15,339 nt of DNA. It comes from Lentimicrobiaceae bacterium (lineage in GTDB: Bacteria > Bacteroidota > Bacteroidia > Bacteroidales > SKPS01). The DNA lies in NCBI GenBank assembly GCA_007119395.1, contig SKPS01000056.1, positions 1-15,339 of the forward strand, written 5' to 3'. A model generated the notes under the pieces. It was not told the DNA's origin. It ran no database searches and saw only the letters and a list, made by a program, of their open reading frames with translations. This document shows positions 7,544-13,814 of the stretch, one piece after another (the first letter of the stretch is position 1; each line of letters opens with the position of its first letter). The position numbers and the translations under genes are program-made.

Positions 7544-8353
7544 ATGGTTTCACTACTTTTGCCACAAAACAGAAGCAGGATGGCTGACGTTGCTTGGATA
7601 GAATACCTTAATTACGTTTTGGTTTTTGCAACCGGTGTTCTGGTTGGCTTTATCAACACGCTGGCCGGCAGCGGGTCATTGCTTACGCTCCCTTTGCTGA
7701 TCTGGCTTGGGTTGGACCCCTTGACGGCCAATGGCACCAACCGGATTGCCATCTTTATGCAAGGTGTAACGGGTGTGGTGGCATTCCAAAGGCGGAAGCA
7801 GTTTCATTACCGAACGGATCTCCGGTACATCGTTCCCGCGGTGGTGGGAAGTATCCCCGGAGCCATGATCGCAGCCGATCTTGACCCATCAGCCATGCAG
7901 CGTGTTATCGCCCTGGTCATGCTGGCCATGCTGATTATGATGGTGATCAACCCGCAAAAGCGGTTGACAGGTATGCGGGTTGCTTTCAAAGGCAAAACCA
8001 TCGTGCTGGTGGTGGTCTTCTTTTTTATAGGGATGTACGGCGGTTTTATCCAGGCAGGCGTTGGGATTTTTATCCTGGCAGGACTCTCTTTGCTCGACAA
8101 CATGGATCTGCTTCGTGCCAATGCCGTGAAAGTGCTGATCACCCTGATCTTTACCATCGCCGTGATCCCCGTTTTCATCCTGAATGGGCAGGTGAATTGG
8201 TTTTACGGGATATTGCTGGGTGCAGGCAGTGTAGCGGGTACGCTTATTTCGGTGGGTATGGCCGTTAAAAAGGGATCTCCGTTTCTAAAAGGAGTGCTCT
8301 ATACGGTGATTGTTATCACAGCTCTCTATATGCTGTTTAAAAATGGCTTTTGA
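7544..8353 (+). CDS. TauE/SafE-family membrane transport protein
   Basis: A 269-residue integral inner-membrane protein with about eight hydrophobic segments in two similar halves. The first half has GFINTLAGSGSLLTLPLL followed by TANGTNRIAIFMQG; the second has GMYGGFIQAGVGIFILAGL and LRANAVKVLITLIFT. This two-repeat pattern with Gly-rich helices and an N(A/G)xxR/K signature is that of the TauE/SafE (sulfite/organosulfonate exporter, formerly DUF81) family. The substrate cannot be told from sequence: members export sulfite, sulfoacetate or other small anions. Start choice is uncertain. ATG at 7544 adds a polar 12-residue leader, whereas ATG at 7580 gives MADVAWIEYL directly before the first helix, closer to usual homologue starts. 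No sulfur-metabolism genes adjoin it. Its stop is immediately followed by the atpC stop on the other strand. Confidence 0.88.
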   Translation: MVSLLLPQNRSRMADVAWIEYLNYVLVFATGVLVGFINTLAGSGSLLTLPLLIWLGLDPLTANGTNRIAIFMQGVTGVVAFQRRKQFHYRTDLRYIVPAVVGSIPGAMIAADLDPSAMQRVIALVMLAMLIMMVINPQKRLTGMRVAFKGKTIVLVVVFFFIGMYGGFIQAGVGIFILAGLSLLDNMDLLRANAVKVLITLIFTIAVIPVFILNGQVNWFYGILLGAGSVAGTLISVGMAVKKGSPFLKGVLYTVIVITALYMLFKNGF

Positions 8354-8599
8354 TCAGTCGGCCAGCACCAGTAGCTTGTCCTGGTTCACTTCAACCACAC
8401 CCCCTTTGATCGGAATCATCATCTCGGTTTCAGGCTTCGTGTCTTGCTGAACCACACGGATTTCACCTGCCTCCAGAGTGGCGATCAGCTTGTCGTGGCC
8501 CGGCAGCACAGCAAATAACCCCTGTGTTCCGGGAAGCTGAACCAGTGAGACCTCTCCTTCGAAAAGCTGTTTGTCGGGCGTGATGACTGTCAGATGCAT
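8354..8599 (-). CDS. atpC: ATP synthase F1 epsilon subunit (short form)
   Basis: The epsilon subunit of the F1 central stalk. The ATG at 8599 gives 81 residues beginning MHLTVITPDKQLFEGEVSLV, a canonical epsilon start; an upstream TTG at 8620 would add seven non-conserved residues and is less likely. Visible motifs are LPGTQGLFAVLPGHDKLIATL and IKGGVVEVNQDKLLVLAD. Only the N-terminal beta-sandwich domain is present; the two C-terminal helices, which in E. coli epsilon inhibit ATP hydrolysis, are absent. Short epsilon subunits are usual in Bacteroidota, so this is not a fresh truncation. It lies 24 nt after atpD and is surely cotranscribed. There is no spacer before the convergent permease gene, so any terminator must lie within that gene. 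Confidence 0.93.
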   Translation of the reverse strand: MHLTVITPDKQLFEGEVSLVQLPGTQGLFAVLPGHDKLIATLEAGEIRVVQQDTKPETEMMIPIKGGVVEVNQDKLLVLAD

Positions 8600-8623
8600 T
8601 GCTGTGGTTTTGTGATACAACGG

Positions 8624-10138
8624 TTACGACTTGGCACTCTCTTCGAGCATCTTCTTCCCCTTATCAATCGCTTCATCAATGGTGCCCACCATGTTAAACG
8701 CTGCTTCCGGATACTGATCCACTTCACCGTCAAGAATCATATTGAACCCTTTGATGGTGTCTTCGATATTCACCACACACCCTTTGATGCCGGTGAACTG
8801 TTCTGCTACGTGGAATGGTTGAGAGAGAAATCTTTGCACCCTCCGTGCCCTTCCAACAACCTGCTTGTCCTCTTCTGAAAGTTCGTCCATTCCCAAAATG
8901 GCGATGATATCCTGCAGCTCTGTGTACCGTTGTAGTATATGTTTAACCTTTTGTGCTGTATTGTAGTGTTCTGCACCAACAATTTCGGGCATCAGGATCC
9001 GGGATGTTGAGTCGAGCGGATCCACTGCGGGATAAATACCCAGGGAGGCGATTTTTCTGCTGAGCACGGTCGTGGCGTCAAGGTGAGCAAACGTAGTTGC
9101 CGGTGCCGGATCGGTGAGGTCATCAGCAGGCACATATACAGCCTGCACAGAGGTGATAGAGCCCCTTTTGGTAGAGGTGATCCGCTCTTGCATAATCCCC
9201 ATTTCAGTAGCCAGGGTGGGCTGGTAGCCTACGGCTGAAGGCATCCTCCCCAACAATGCCGACACTTCGGAACCTGCCTGCGTAAAACGGAATATGTTGT
9301 CGATAAAAAACAGGATGTCTCTCCCCCCGGAAGCTTCATCTCCATCACGGAAATATTCAGCCACCGATAGGCCCGAAAGTGCAACCCGTGCACGCGCCCC
9401 GGGAGGCTCATTCATCTGGCCAAATACCAACGTGGCCTGCGACTTGGCAAGCTCCTCCATGTCAACCTTCGACAAATCCCAGCTGCCGGCCTCCATGTCT
9501 TTTAAAAACTCATCGCCGTAACGGATAACGCCCGACTCAATCATCTCACGCAACAGGTCGTTCCCTTCACGGGTGCGTTCGCCCACACCTGCAAAAACCG
9601 ATAAGCCGGCATACTGTTTGGCAATGTTGTTTATCAACTCCATGATAATTACTGTCTTGCCAACACCGGCGCCACCAAACAAGCCAATCTTGCCCCCTTT
9701 GGCATACGGCTCAATCAGGTCAATCACCTTGATGCCGGTGAAGAGGACTTCATTGGCTGCTGAAAGGTTCTCGAAGATGGGCGGGTCACGGTGTATGGGG
9801 TAGCTGTTTTCACGGCTTACCGGACCGATTCCGTCGATCGGCTCACCGATTACATTGAACAGACGGCCGCGAATATGGTCACCCACGGGCATGCTGATCC
9901 CCTCTCCGGTAGATACCACTTCCAACCCCCGACGTAAGCCGTCGGTGGAATCCATGGCAATGGTGCGTATGGTGTTCTCTCCGATATCCTGTTGGCATTC
10001 CAATATCACAACATCACCGTTGTCACCGGTAACACGCAACGCATCGTACAGCCTGGGCAGATCCTCCTTGCTGTCGAAAACTACGTCAACAACAGGTCCG
10101 ATGATCTGGGAAACACGCCCTCTCTTCTCCTGGTTCAT
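8624..10138 (-). CDS. atpD: ATP synthase F1 beta subunit
   Basis: The 504-residue catalytic beta subunit of the F1Fo ATP synthase, on the cytoplasmic face of the membrane. Residues 1-80 form the beta-barrel (GRVSQIIGPVVDVVF). The Walker A loop GGAGVGKT is at 155-162 with Lys161 and Thr162. Also seen are GERTREGNDL, FGQMNEPPGARARVALSGL, the Walker B strand DILFFIDNIFRFTQAGSEV, LGRMPSAVGYQPTLATEMG and VPADDLTDPAPATTFAHLD, then the C-terminal helical domain with DELSEEDKQVVGRARR. It is complete and clearly functional by sequence. In Bacteroidota atpD and atpC commonly travel together; here no other atp gene follows, so the alpha, gamma, delta and Fo genes are elsewhere. A TACTTTCG box lies about 57 nt upstream, so it may have its own promoter in addition to read-through from ribF. 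Confidence 0.98.
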   Translation of the reverse strand: MNQEKRGRVSQIIGPVVDVVFDSKEDLPRLYDALRVTGDNGDVVILECQQDIGENTIRTIAMDSTDGLRRGLEVVSTGEGISMPVGDHIRGRLFNVIGEPIDGIGPVSRENSYPIHRDPPIFENLSAANEVLFTGIKVIDLIEPYAKGGKIGLFGGAGVGKTVIIMELINNIAKQYAGLSVFAGVGERTREGNDLLREMIESGVIRYGDEFLKDMEAGSWDLSKVDMEELAKSQATLVFGQMNEPPGARARVALSGLSVAEYFRDGDEASGGRDILFFIDNIFRFTQAGSEVSALLGRMPSAVGYQPTLATEMGIMQERITSTKRGSITSVQAVYVPADDLTDPAPATTFAHLDATTVLSRKIASLGIYPAVDPLDSTSRILMPEIVGAEHYNTAQKVKHILQRYTELQDIIAILGMDELSEEDKQVVGRARRVQRFLSQPFHVAEQFTGIKGCVVNIEDTIKGFNMILDGEVDQYPEAAFNMVGTIDEAIDKGKKMLEESAKS

Positions 10139-10194
10139 AACTGATCTCTTTTCATTTCAGAGTATAAGACAATTCTGGCTCGCTTTTGTTGGAG

Positions 10195-10202
10195 CGAAAG
10201 TA
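10195..10202 (-). promoter_or_regulatory. Possible -7 promoter box for atpDC
   Basis: On the minus strand the octamer reads TACTTTCG, one base from the TAnnTTTG consensus, in the 116-bp gap between ribF and atpD. No clear -33 element is seen at the right spacing. A 5-bp perfect stem (TCGCT/AGCGA, 10180-10197) overlaps the box and could mark a regulatory site, but short stems like this are common. Confidence 0.35.
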
Positions 10203-10254
10203 CAAAATTTCGTGAAAGAATGAGGGTGAAAGTTATTTTGTTCCTTTGGTTGCG

Positions 10255-11187
10255 CTACCGTTTTGCCAGCACCGACATGGCGTGCTGCTTGTCAAGATGC
10301 AGTTGTTCGCGCAATGCATCGATGGAATCGAATTTCTTCTCATCACGTAACCTCTCTTCAAAGGAGATGGTGATGGGTTTGTTGTAAAGGTTGATGTTGA
10401 CGCCGAACAGGTGGGCTTCGATCGTTTTTTCGTTGGATTCGATGGTAGGGCGTACACCAATGTTGCACATGCCGTGATGCCAGATTTCATCCATTCTTGC
10501 TTTGACAGCGTACACGCCATCAGCCGGAATCAGTTTTTGAGGGTTTCCGGGACGGATGTTTGCCGTTGGGAACCCGATTTTCTGCCCCAGCTTGTTCCCA
10601 TGCACTACATGGCCTGACAGCGAATAGGTGTAGCCGAGATACCTGGCTGCCTCTGCCACCTGCCCCTGTGCCAGAAAACTCCTGATTCTGGTGGAAGAGA
10701 TCATCAGGTCTTCCATCTGCTGCATTGGAATCATGTGTGTAGTAAAGCCGTGTGTCGATGCCAGCTCCTCCAGCATCCGGTGGTCACCACGCCCCCCTTT
10801 CCCAAAACGATGGCCATAACCGGTGACAATATGCACAGCTTTCAGCATATCAACAAACACCTCTTTCACGAAGGTTTCAGCTTCAATGGCGGCGATCTCT
10901 TCGTTGAAGGTGATGCAGACCAGGTGGTCGATGCCTGCCTCTGAGAAGATCTGAGCCCGCTCTTCAGGTGTGGTCAGCAAACCGTTGCCACCCATCTCTT
11001 TGCCCAACACCTTGCGGGGATGTGCATCAAAGGTCACCAGCACAGCTTCTGCTTTTAGTGCTGCCGCTTGCTCGACCACACTGTTGAGTATCAGTCGGTG
11101 ACCTCTGTGTACACCATCAAATGAACCCATCGTAACAACACTACGTTGAAAGGGTCTCAGCAGTTGGGGATAGTGGTGTGTGATCAT
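10255..11187 (-). CDS. ribF: Bifunctional riboflavin kinase / FAD synthetase
   Basis: A 310-residue cytoplasmic enzyme that phosphorylates riboflavin to FMN and adenylylates FMN to FAD. Residues 1 to about 185 form the nucleotidyltransferase-type FAD synthetase domain, with the HxGH-type site in VVTMGSFDGVHRGHRLIL (His27 and His30), GYGHRFGKGGRG and ISSTRIRSFL. Residues from about 187 are the flavokinase domain: GHVVHGNKLGQKIGFPTANI with the PTAN motif at 207-210, GVYAVKA, MCNIGVRPTIE and the catalytic-region stretch EAHLFGVNINLYNKPI. The length is normal. It starts 36 nt after the lepA stop in the same direction, so cotranscription is likely. No FMN riboswitch-like leader is present. Confidence 0.97.
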   Translation of the reverse strand: MITHHYPQLLRPFQRSVVTMGSFDGVHRGHRLILNSVVEQAAALKAEAVLVTFDAHPRKVLGKEMGGNGLLTTPEERAQIFSEAGIDHLVCITFNEEIAAIEAETFVKEVFVDMLKAVHIVTGYGHRFGKGGRGDHRMLEELASTHGFTTHMIPMQQMEDLMISSTRIRSFLAQGQVAEAARYLGYTYSLSGHVVHGNKLGQKIGFPTANIRPGNPQKLIPADGVYAVKARMDEIWHHGMCNIGVRPTIESNEKTIEAHLFGVNINLYNKPITISFEERLRDEKKFDSIDALREQLHLDKQHAMSVLAKR

Positions 11188-11223
11188 AGCCGGGGATGAT
11201 ATGGGGATGGCAGGGCTTGCCCG

Positions 11224-13011
11224 TCAATCGAGTTTTAACACCGCAAGGAATGCTTGTTGCGGCACCTCTACGTTGCCCACCTGACGCATTCGCTTTTTAC
11301 CTTTTTTCTGTTTTTCGAGCAGCTTGCGCTTACGTGTGATGTCACCACCATAACATTTGGCTGTTACATCTTTGCGCAAAGCCTTCACCGTTTCACGTGC
11401 AATGATCTTCGACCCGATGGCCGCCTGAATGGCAACATCAAACTGCTGCCTGGGGATCAGCTCGCGCAACTTTTCGCACATGCGGCGGCCAAAAGCGTAC
11501 GCATTGCTCTGGTGTATCAGGGTAGAGAGCGCATCCACCATTTCACCGTTCAACAGCACATCTAGCCGCACCAGCTTCGCCGGTCGGTAGTCGGTTTGGT
11601 GGTAGTCGAACGAAGCATACCCCTTGGAAATACTTTTCAGCTTGTCGTAAAAGTCGAATACGATCTCTGCCAACGGCATGTCAAAAGTGAGCTCCACCCT
11701 GTCGCTGGTGAGATACACCTGGTTTTTTAAGGTGCCCCTTTTGTCGATGCACAGGTTCATGATCGATCCGGTATATTCCGCTTTGGTGATCACCTGTGCT
11801 CTGATGTAGGGCTCTTCGATCCTGTCGATCAGGTTGGTTGTGGGAAGATCAGAGGGGTTGTACACCTCCAGTAGCTCGTTTTTGTTGCTGTAGATATTAT
11901 ATGATACGTTGGGCACGGTGGTGATCACATCCATGTCGAACTCCCGGTCGAGGCGCTCCTGGATAATCTCCATGTGGAGCAATCCCAGGAAGCCGCAACG
12001 GAATCCAAAGCCTAACGCTGCTGATGACTCCGGTTGAAACGACAACGAGGCATCGTTGAGTTGCAGCTTCTCCATGGCGTTGCGCAGGTCTTCGTAGTCG
12101 TCGGCATCCACAGGGTAAATCCCGGCAAATACCATGGGCTTCACAAGTTGGAAGCCTTCAATGGCCTTGTCGCAAGGTTCCGATACCCGGGTGATGGTGT
12201 CACCCACCATCACCTCTTTGGAGGTCTTGATGCCTGAAATGATGTAACCTACATCGCCGGCCGACATCACCTTGCGGGGAATCATCTTGAGCTGCAGCAC
12301 ACCGATCTCATCGGCGTGGTATTCAGAGCCGGTAGAGAAAAATTTCACATGATCCATGTGCCTGATGGTTCCGTTCATGATCCGGAAGTAGGCAATCACG
12401 CCACGGTATGAGTTAAAGACTGAATCAAATACCAGCGCCTGCAGTGGTGCATCAGGGTCTCCTTTCGGCGGGGGGATCTTTTCGATGATGGCATCGAAGA
12501 TTTTGTCAACACCGTAGCCGGTCTTTCCGCTTGCTTCGATGATATCATCAGGATCGCACCCAAGCAGATCCACGATCTGTTCAGCCACCTCTTCGGGCAT
12601 CGCGTTGGGCAGGTCCATCTTGTTTAGAATGGGGATGATCTCCAGGTCGTTGTCGATGGCCTGGTAGAGGTTGGAGATGGTCTGAGCCTGGATCCCCTGG
12701 GTGGCATCCACCACCAGCAAAGCCCCTTCGCAGGCAGCAATGGAGCGTGAGACCTCGTATGAGAAGTCAACATGCCCCGGTGTGTCAATCAGGTTTAAAC
12801 TGAAATGTTCCCCCTCGTGCTCGTAGTCCATCTGTATGGCGTGACTCTTAATGGTGATGCCCCGTTCCCGCTCCAGATCCATGCTGTCAAGAACCTGATC
12901 CTTAAAATCACGCTCCGATATGGTGTCGGTATACATCAACATCCGGTCGGCCAAAGTGCTCTTGCCGTGGTCAATATGAGCAATGATGCAGAAGTTTCTG
13001 ATGTGCTTCAT
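11224..13011 (-). CDS. lepA: Elongation factor 4 (LepA), ribosome back-translocase GTPase
   Basis: A 595-residue translational GTPase that binds stalled or initiating ribosomes and affects translocation. G-domain motifs are complete: G1 AHIDHGKST at 11-19, G2 around RGITIKS, G3 DTPGHVDF with Asp76, and G4 NKMD at 130-133. EF-G-like domains II, III and V follow, and the LepA-specific C-terminal domain is recognisable from KCYGGDITRKRKLLEKQKKGKKRMRQ near the end. The length matches the family, and there is no EF-G domain IV. It is probably the first gene of the lepA-ribF run and has a perfect TAnnTTTG box about 22 nt before its ATG. Just upstream lies the repeat-rich gap that separates it from the divergent Fic gene. 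Confidence 0.98.
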   Translation of the reverse strand: MKHIRNFCIIAHIDHGKSTLADRMLMYTDTISERDFKDQVLDSMDLERERGITIKSHAIQMDYEHEGEHFSLNLIDTPGHVDFSYEVSRSIAACEGALLVVDATQGIQAQTISNLYQAIDNDLEIIPILNKMDLPNAMPEEVAEQIVDLLGCDPDDIIEASGKTGYGVDKIFDAIIEKIPPPKGDPDAPLQALVFDSVFNSYRGVIAYFRIMNGTIRHMDHVKFFSTGSEYHADEIGVLQLKMIPRKVMSAGDVGYIISGIKTSKEVMVGDTITRVSEPCDKAIEGFQLVKPMVFAGIYPVDADDYEDLRNAMEKLQLNDASLSFQPESSAALGFGFRCGFLGLLHMEIIQERLDREFDMDVITTVPNVSYNIYSNKNELLEVYNPSDLPTTNLIDRIEEPYIRAQVITKAEYTGSIMNLCIDKRGTLKNQVYLTSDRVELTFDMPLAEIVFDFYDKLKSISKGYASFDYHQTDYRPAKLVRLDVLLNGEMVDALSTLIHQSNAYAFGRRMCEKLRELIPRQQFDVAIQAAIGSKIIARETVKALRKDVTAKCYGGDITRKRKLLEKQKKGKKRMRQVGNVEVPQQAFLAVLKLD

Positions 13012-13033
13012 TGAATGTGTTAAAAATGGAGTG

Positions 13034-13041
13034 CAAAAGTA
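13034..13041 (-). promoter_or_regulatory. Putative -7 promoter box for lepA
   Basis: On the minus strand the octamer reads TACTTTTG followed by CAC, a perfect TAnnTTTG match 23 nt upstream of the lepA ATG, giving a short leader. The place where the -33 element should lie (about 13061-13065) is at the edge of the 9-bp repeat array and has no TTTG. Confidence 0.55.
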
Positions 13042-13069
13042 GTGATTTTCATTTTGATCTGCGGAGGAT

Positions 13070-13111
13070 GTTGAGAGAGTTGAGGATGTTGAGAGAGTTG
13101 AGAGAGTTTAG
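13070..13111 (+). repeat. 9-bp tandem repeat array, GTTGAG core
   Basis: GTTGAG occurs at 13070, 13079, 13088 and 13097, then GTTTAG at 13106: five units on an exact 9-bp period. The three spacer bases alternate AGA and GAT. A degenerate unit, GCGGAG plus GAT, precedes the array at 13061. The array begins where the -33 region of the lepA promoter would lie. Confidence 0.85.
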
Positions 13112-13237
13112 TCCCCCAGGGTGTGGCCACCCAACATCAAAATGAATAACTTATACTCAGTGGTACAGTTAGATATGGCAAGAATGCAAACCGGATTACC
13201 GTCTTGCATTTTGACACCATGGATCTGAGCTTTTATT

Positions 13238-13330
13238 TTCCCGCGGAAATGCACGGAAATTACGCTGAAAGACGCTGAAAGAACCTTGTTCAGCGCATTT
13301 CAGCGTAGTTTTTGCGCCTATCTGCGGGAA
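13238..13330. repeat. 93-bp imperfect palindrome (REP/BIME-like)
   Basis: The outer arms TTCCCGCGGA (13238-13247) and TCTGCGGGAA (13321-13330) pair at nine of ten positions, with a G-T at the tenth. The inner arms pair ACGCTGAAA-nn-CGCTGAA on the left (from 13262) with TTCAGCG-nn-TTTCAGCGT on the right (ending near 13317), around a short loop. AT-rich tails continue the symmetry (T-rich left, nine A residues right). It lacks a trailing U run on either strand, so it is not a normal intrinsic terminator. Similar CGCTGAAA/CCGCGG modules recur between genes in Bacteroidales as I remember them; copy number here is untested. Confidence 0.75.
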
Positions 13331-13413
13331 CCAAAAAAAAAGTAAGAACTTACACGAACATCAAATCAGATGTACAAATCCAACAGCACATTGATCATCA
13401 AAATAAGTCCCAT

Positions 13414-13453
13414 ATCGCATTGCATAAATATCTCATTACAAACATAATGCGAT
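13414..13453. repeat. 8-bp inverted repeat with 24-nt spacer
   Basis: ATCGCATT at 13414-13421 is matched exactly by its reverse complement AATGCGAT at 13446-13453. The spacer is AT-rich. It could be an operator for a dimeric regulator or a small hairpin, but nothing else supports a role. Confidence 0.3.
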
Positions 13454-13500
13454 TCGTTATATAGTAGGGAGTTTAGGGGTGGCTCGTTGCCAACGTTAAT

Positions 13501-13533
13501 CTAAACTTGCTAAACACACTAAACGATCTAAAC
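13501..13533 (-). repeat. 9-bp tandem repeat array, CTAAAC (GTTTAG) core
   Basis: CTAAAC occurs at 13501, 13510, 13519 and 13528, an exact 9-bp period, with variable spacers TTG, ACA and GAT. Read on the minus strand the core is GTTTAG, the same hexamer that ends the array at 13070-13111 and differing by one base from its GTTGAG units. One isolated GTTTAG at 13471 lies just outside on the plus strand. Confidence 0.82.
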
Positions 13534-13676
13534 TTTTTTAAAGCCACTGATGCACGGATGTATGTTTCCCGGAAACAATGTTCGCAGTGTTGATGCAGAG
13601 AGTTCACTGACCCTGTCTGAACCAGGTTGTCTTTTTCAATGGCTTTGATCATTGATGATGTTTCTGACGATTTTGA

Positions 13677-13707
13677 TTGGACATCAAGCAATAATGACTT
13701 ATTTTTG
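13677..13707 (+). promoter_or_regulatory. Putative promoter for the Fic-family gene
   Basis: A TTG at 13677-13679 and TATTTTTG at 13700-13707 are separated by 20 nt, fitting the Bacteroidota -33/-7 arrangement (TTTG, 19-21 nt, TAnnTTTG). This would give a leader of about 100 nt before the ATG at 13815. Confidence 0.45.
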
Positions 13708-13814
13708 CACAAAACAATAAAATCCGTACGACATCAATCAATGGGTTTGACAAAGCATTAATGAATAGGATTAGCACAAGATAAAAACAGATCAGTTTGG
13801 TAAAGCTGAATAGT

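Larger units (their letters stand above)
13042..13814 (+). other. Gene-free, repeat-rich intergenic region between lepA and fic
   Basis: No convincing coding frame is seen over about 770 bp. The stretch holds two arrays of 9-bp repeats in opposite orientation, a 93-bp imperfect palindrome, shorter inverted repeats (AATGCAA/TTGCATT at 13183-13210 and ATCGCATT/AATGCGAT at 13414-13453) and a promoter candidate before the Fic gene. A 79-codon frame on the minus strand (13473-13712) is translated repeat sequence and is not credible as a gene. No tRNA or known riboswitch shape was noticed. Confidence 0.7.

Noticed and set aside
10139..10254. FMN riboswitch or other leader near ribF and atpD
   Set aside because: The gap before atpD is only 116 bp and shows no RFN-type conserved boxes. 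The gap before ribF is just 36 bp.
13238..13345. Intrinsic terminator at the long palindrome
   Set aside because: The run of A follows the hairpin on the plus strand, and no U run follows it on either strand. It is also upstream of both flanking genes, not downstream.
13070..13533. CRISPR array
   Set aside because: The repeats are only six conserved bases on a 9-bp period with three-base gaps, far shorter than CRISPR repeats and spacers, and no cas gene is present.
13473..13712. 79-codon frame on the minus strand in the lepA-fic gap
   Set aside because: Its C-terminal part is the translation of the 9-bp repeat array (SFSVFSKF-like), it has no recognisable domain, and no initiation signal was seen. 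It is treated as repeat-derived noise.
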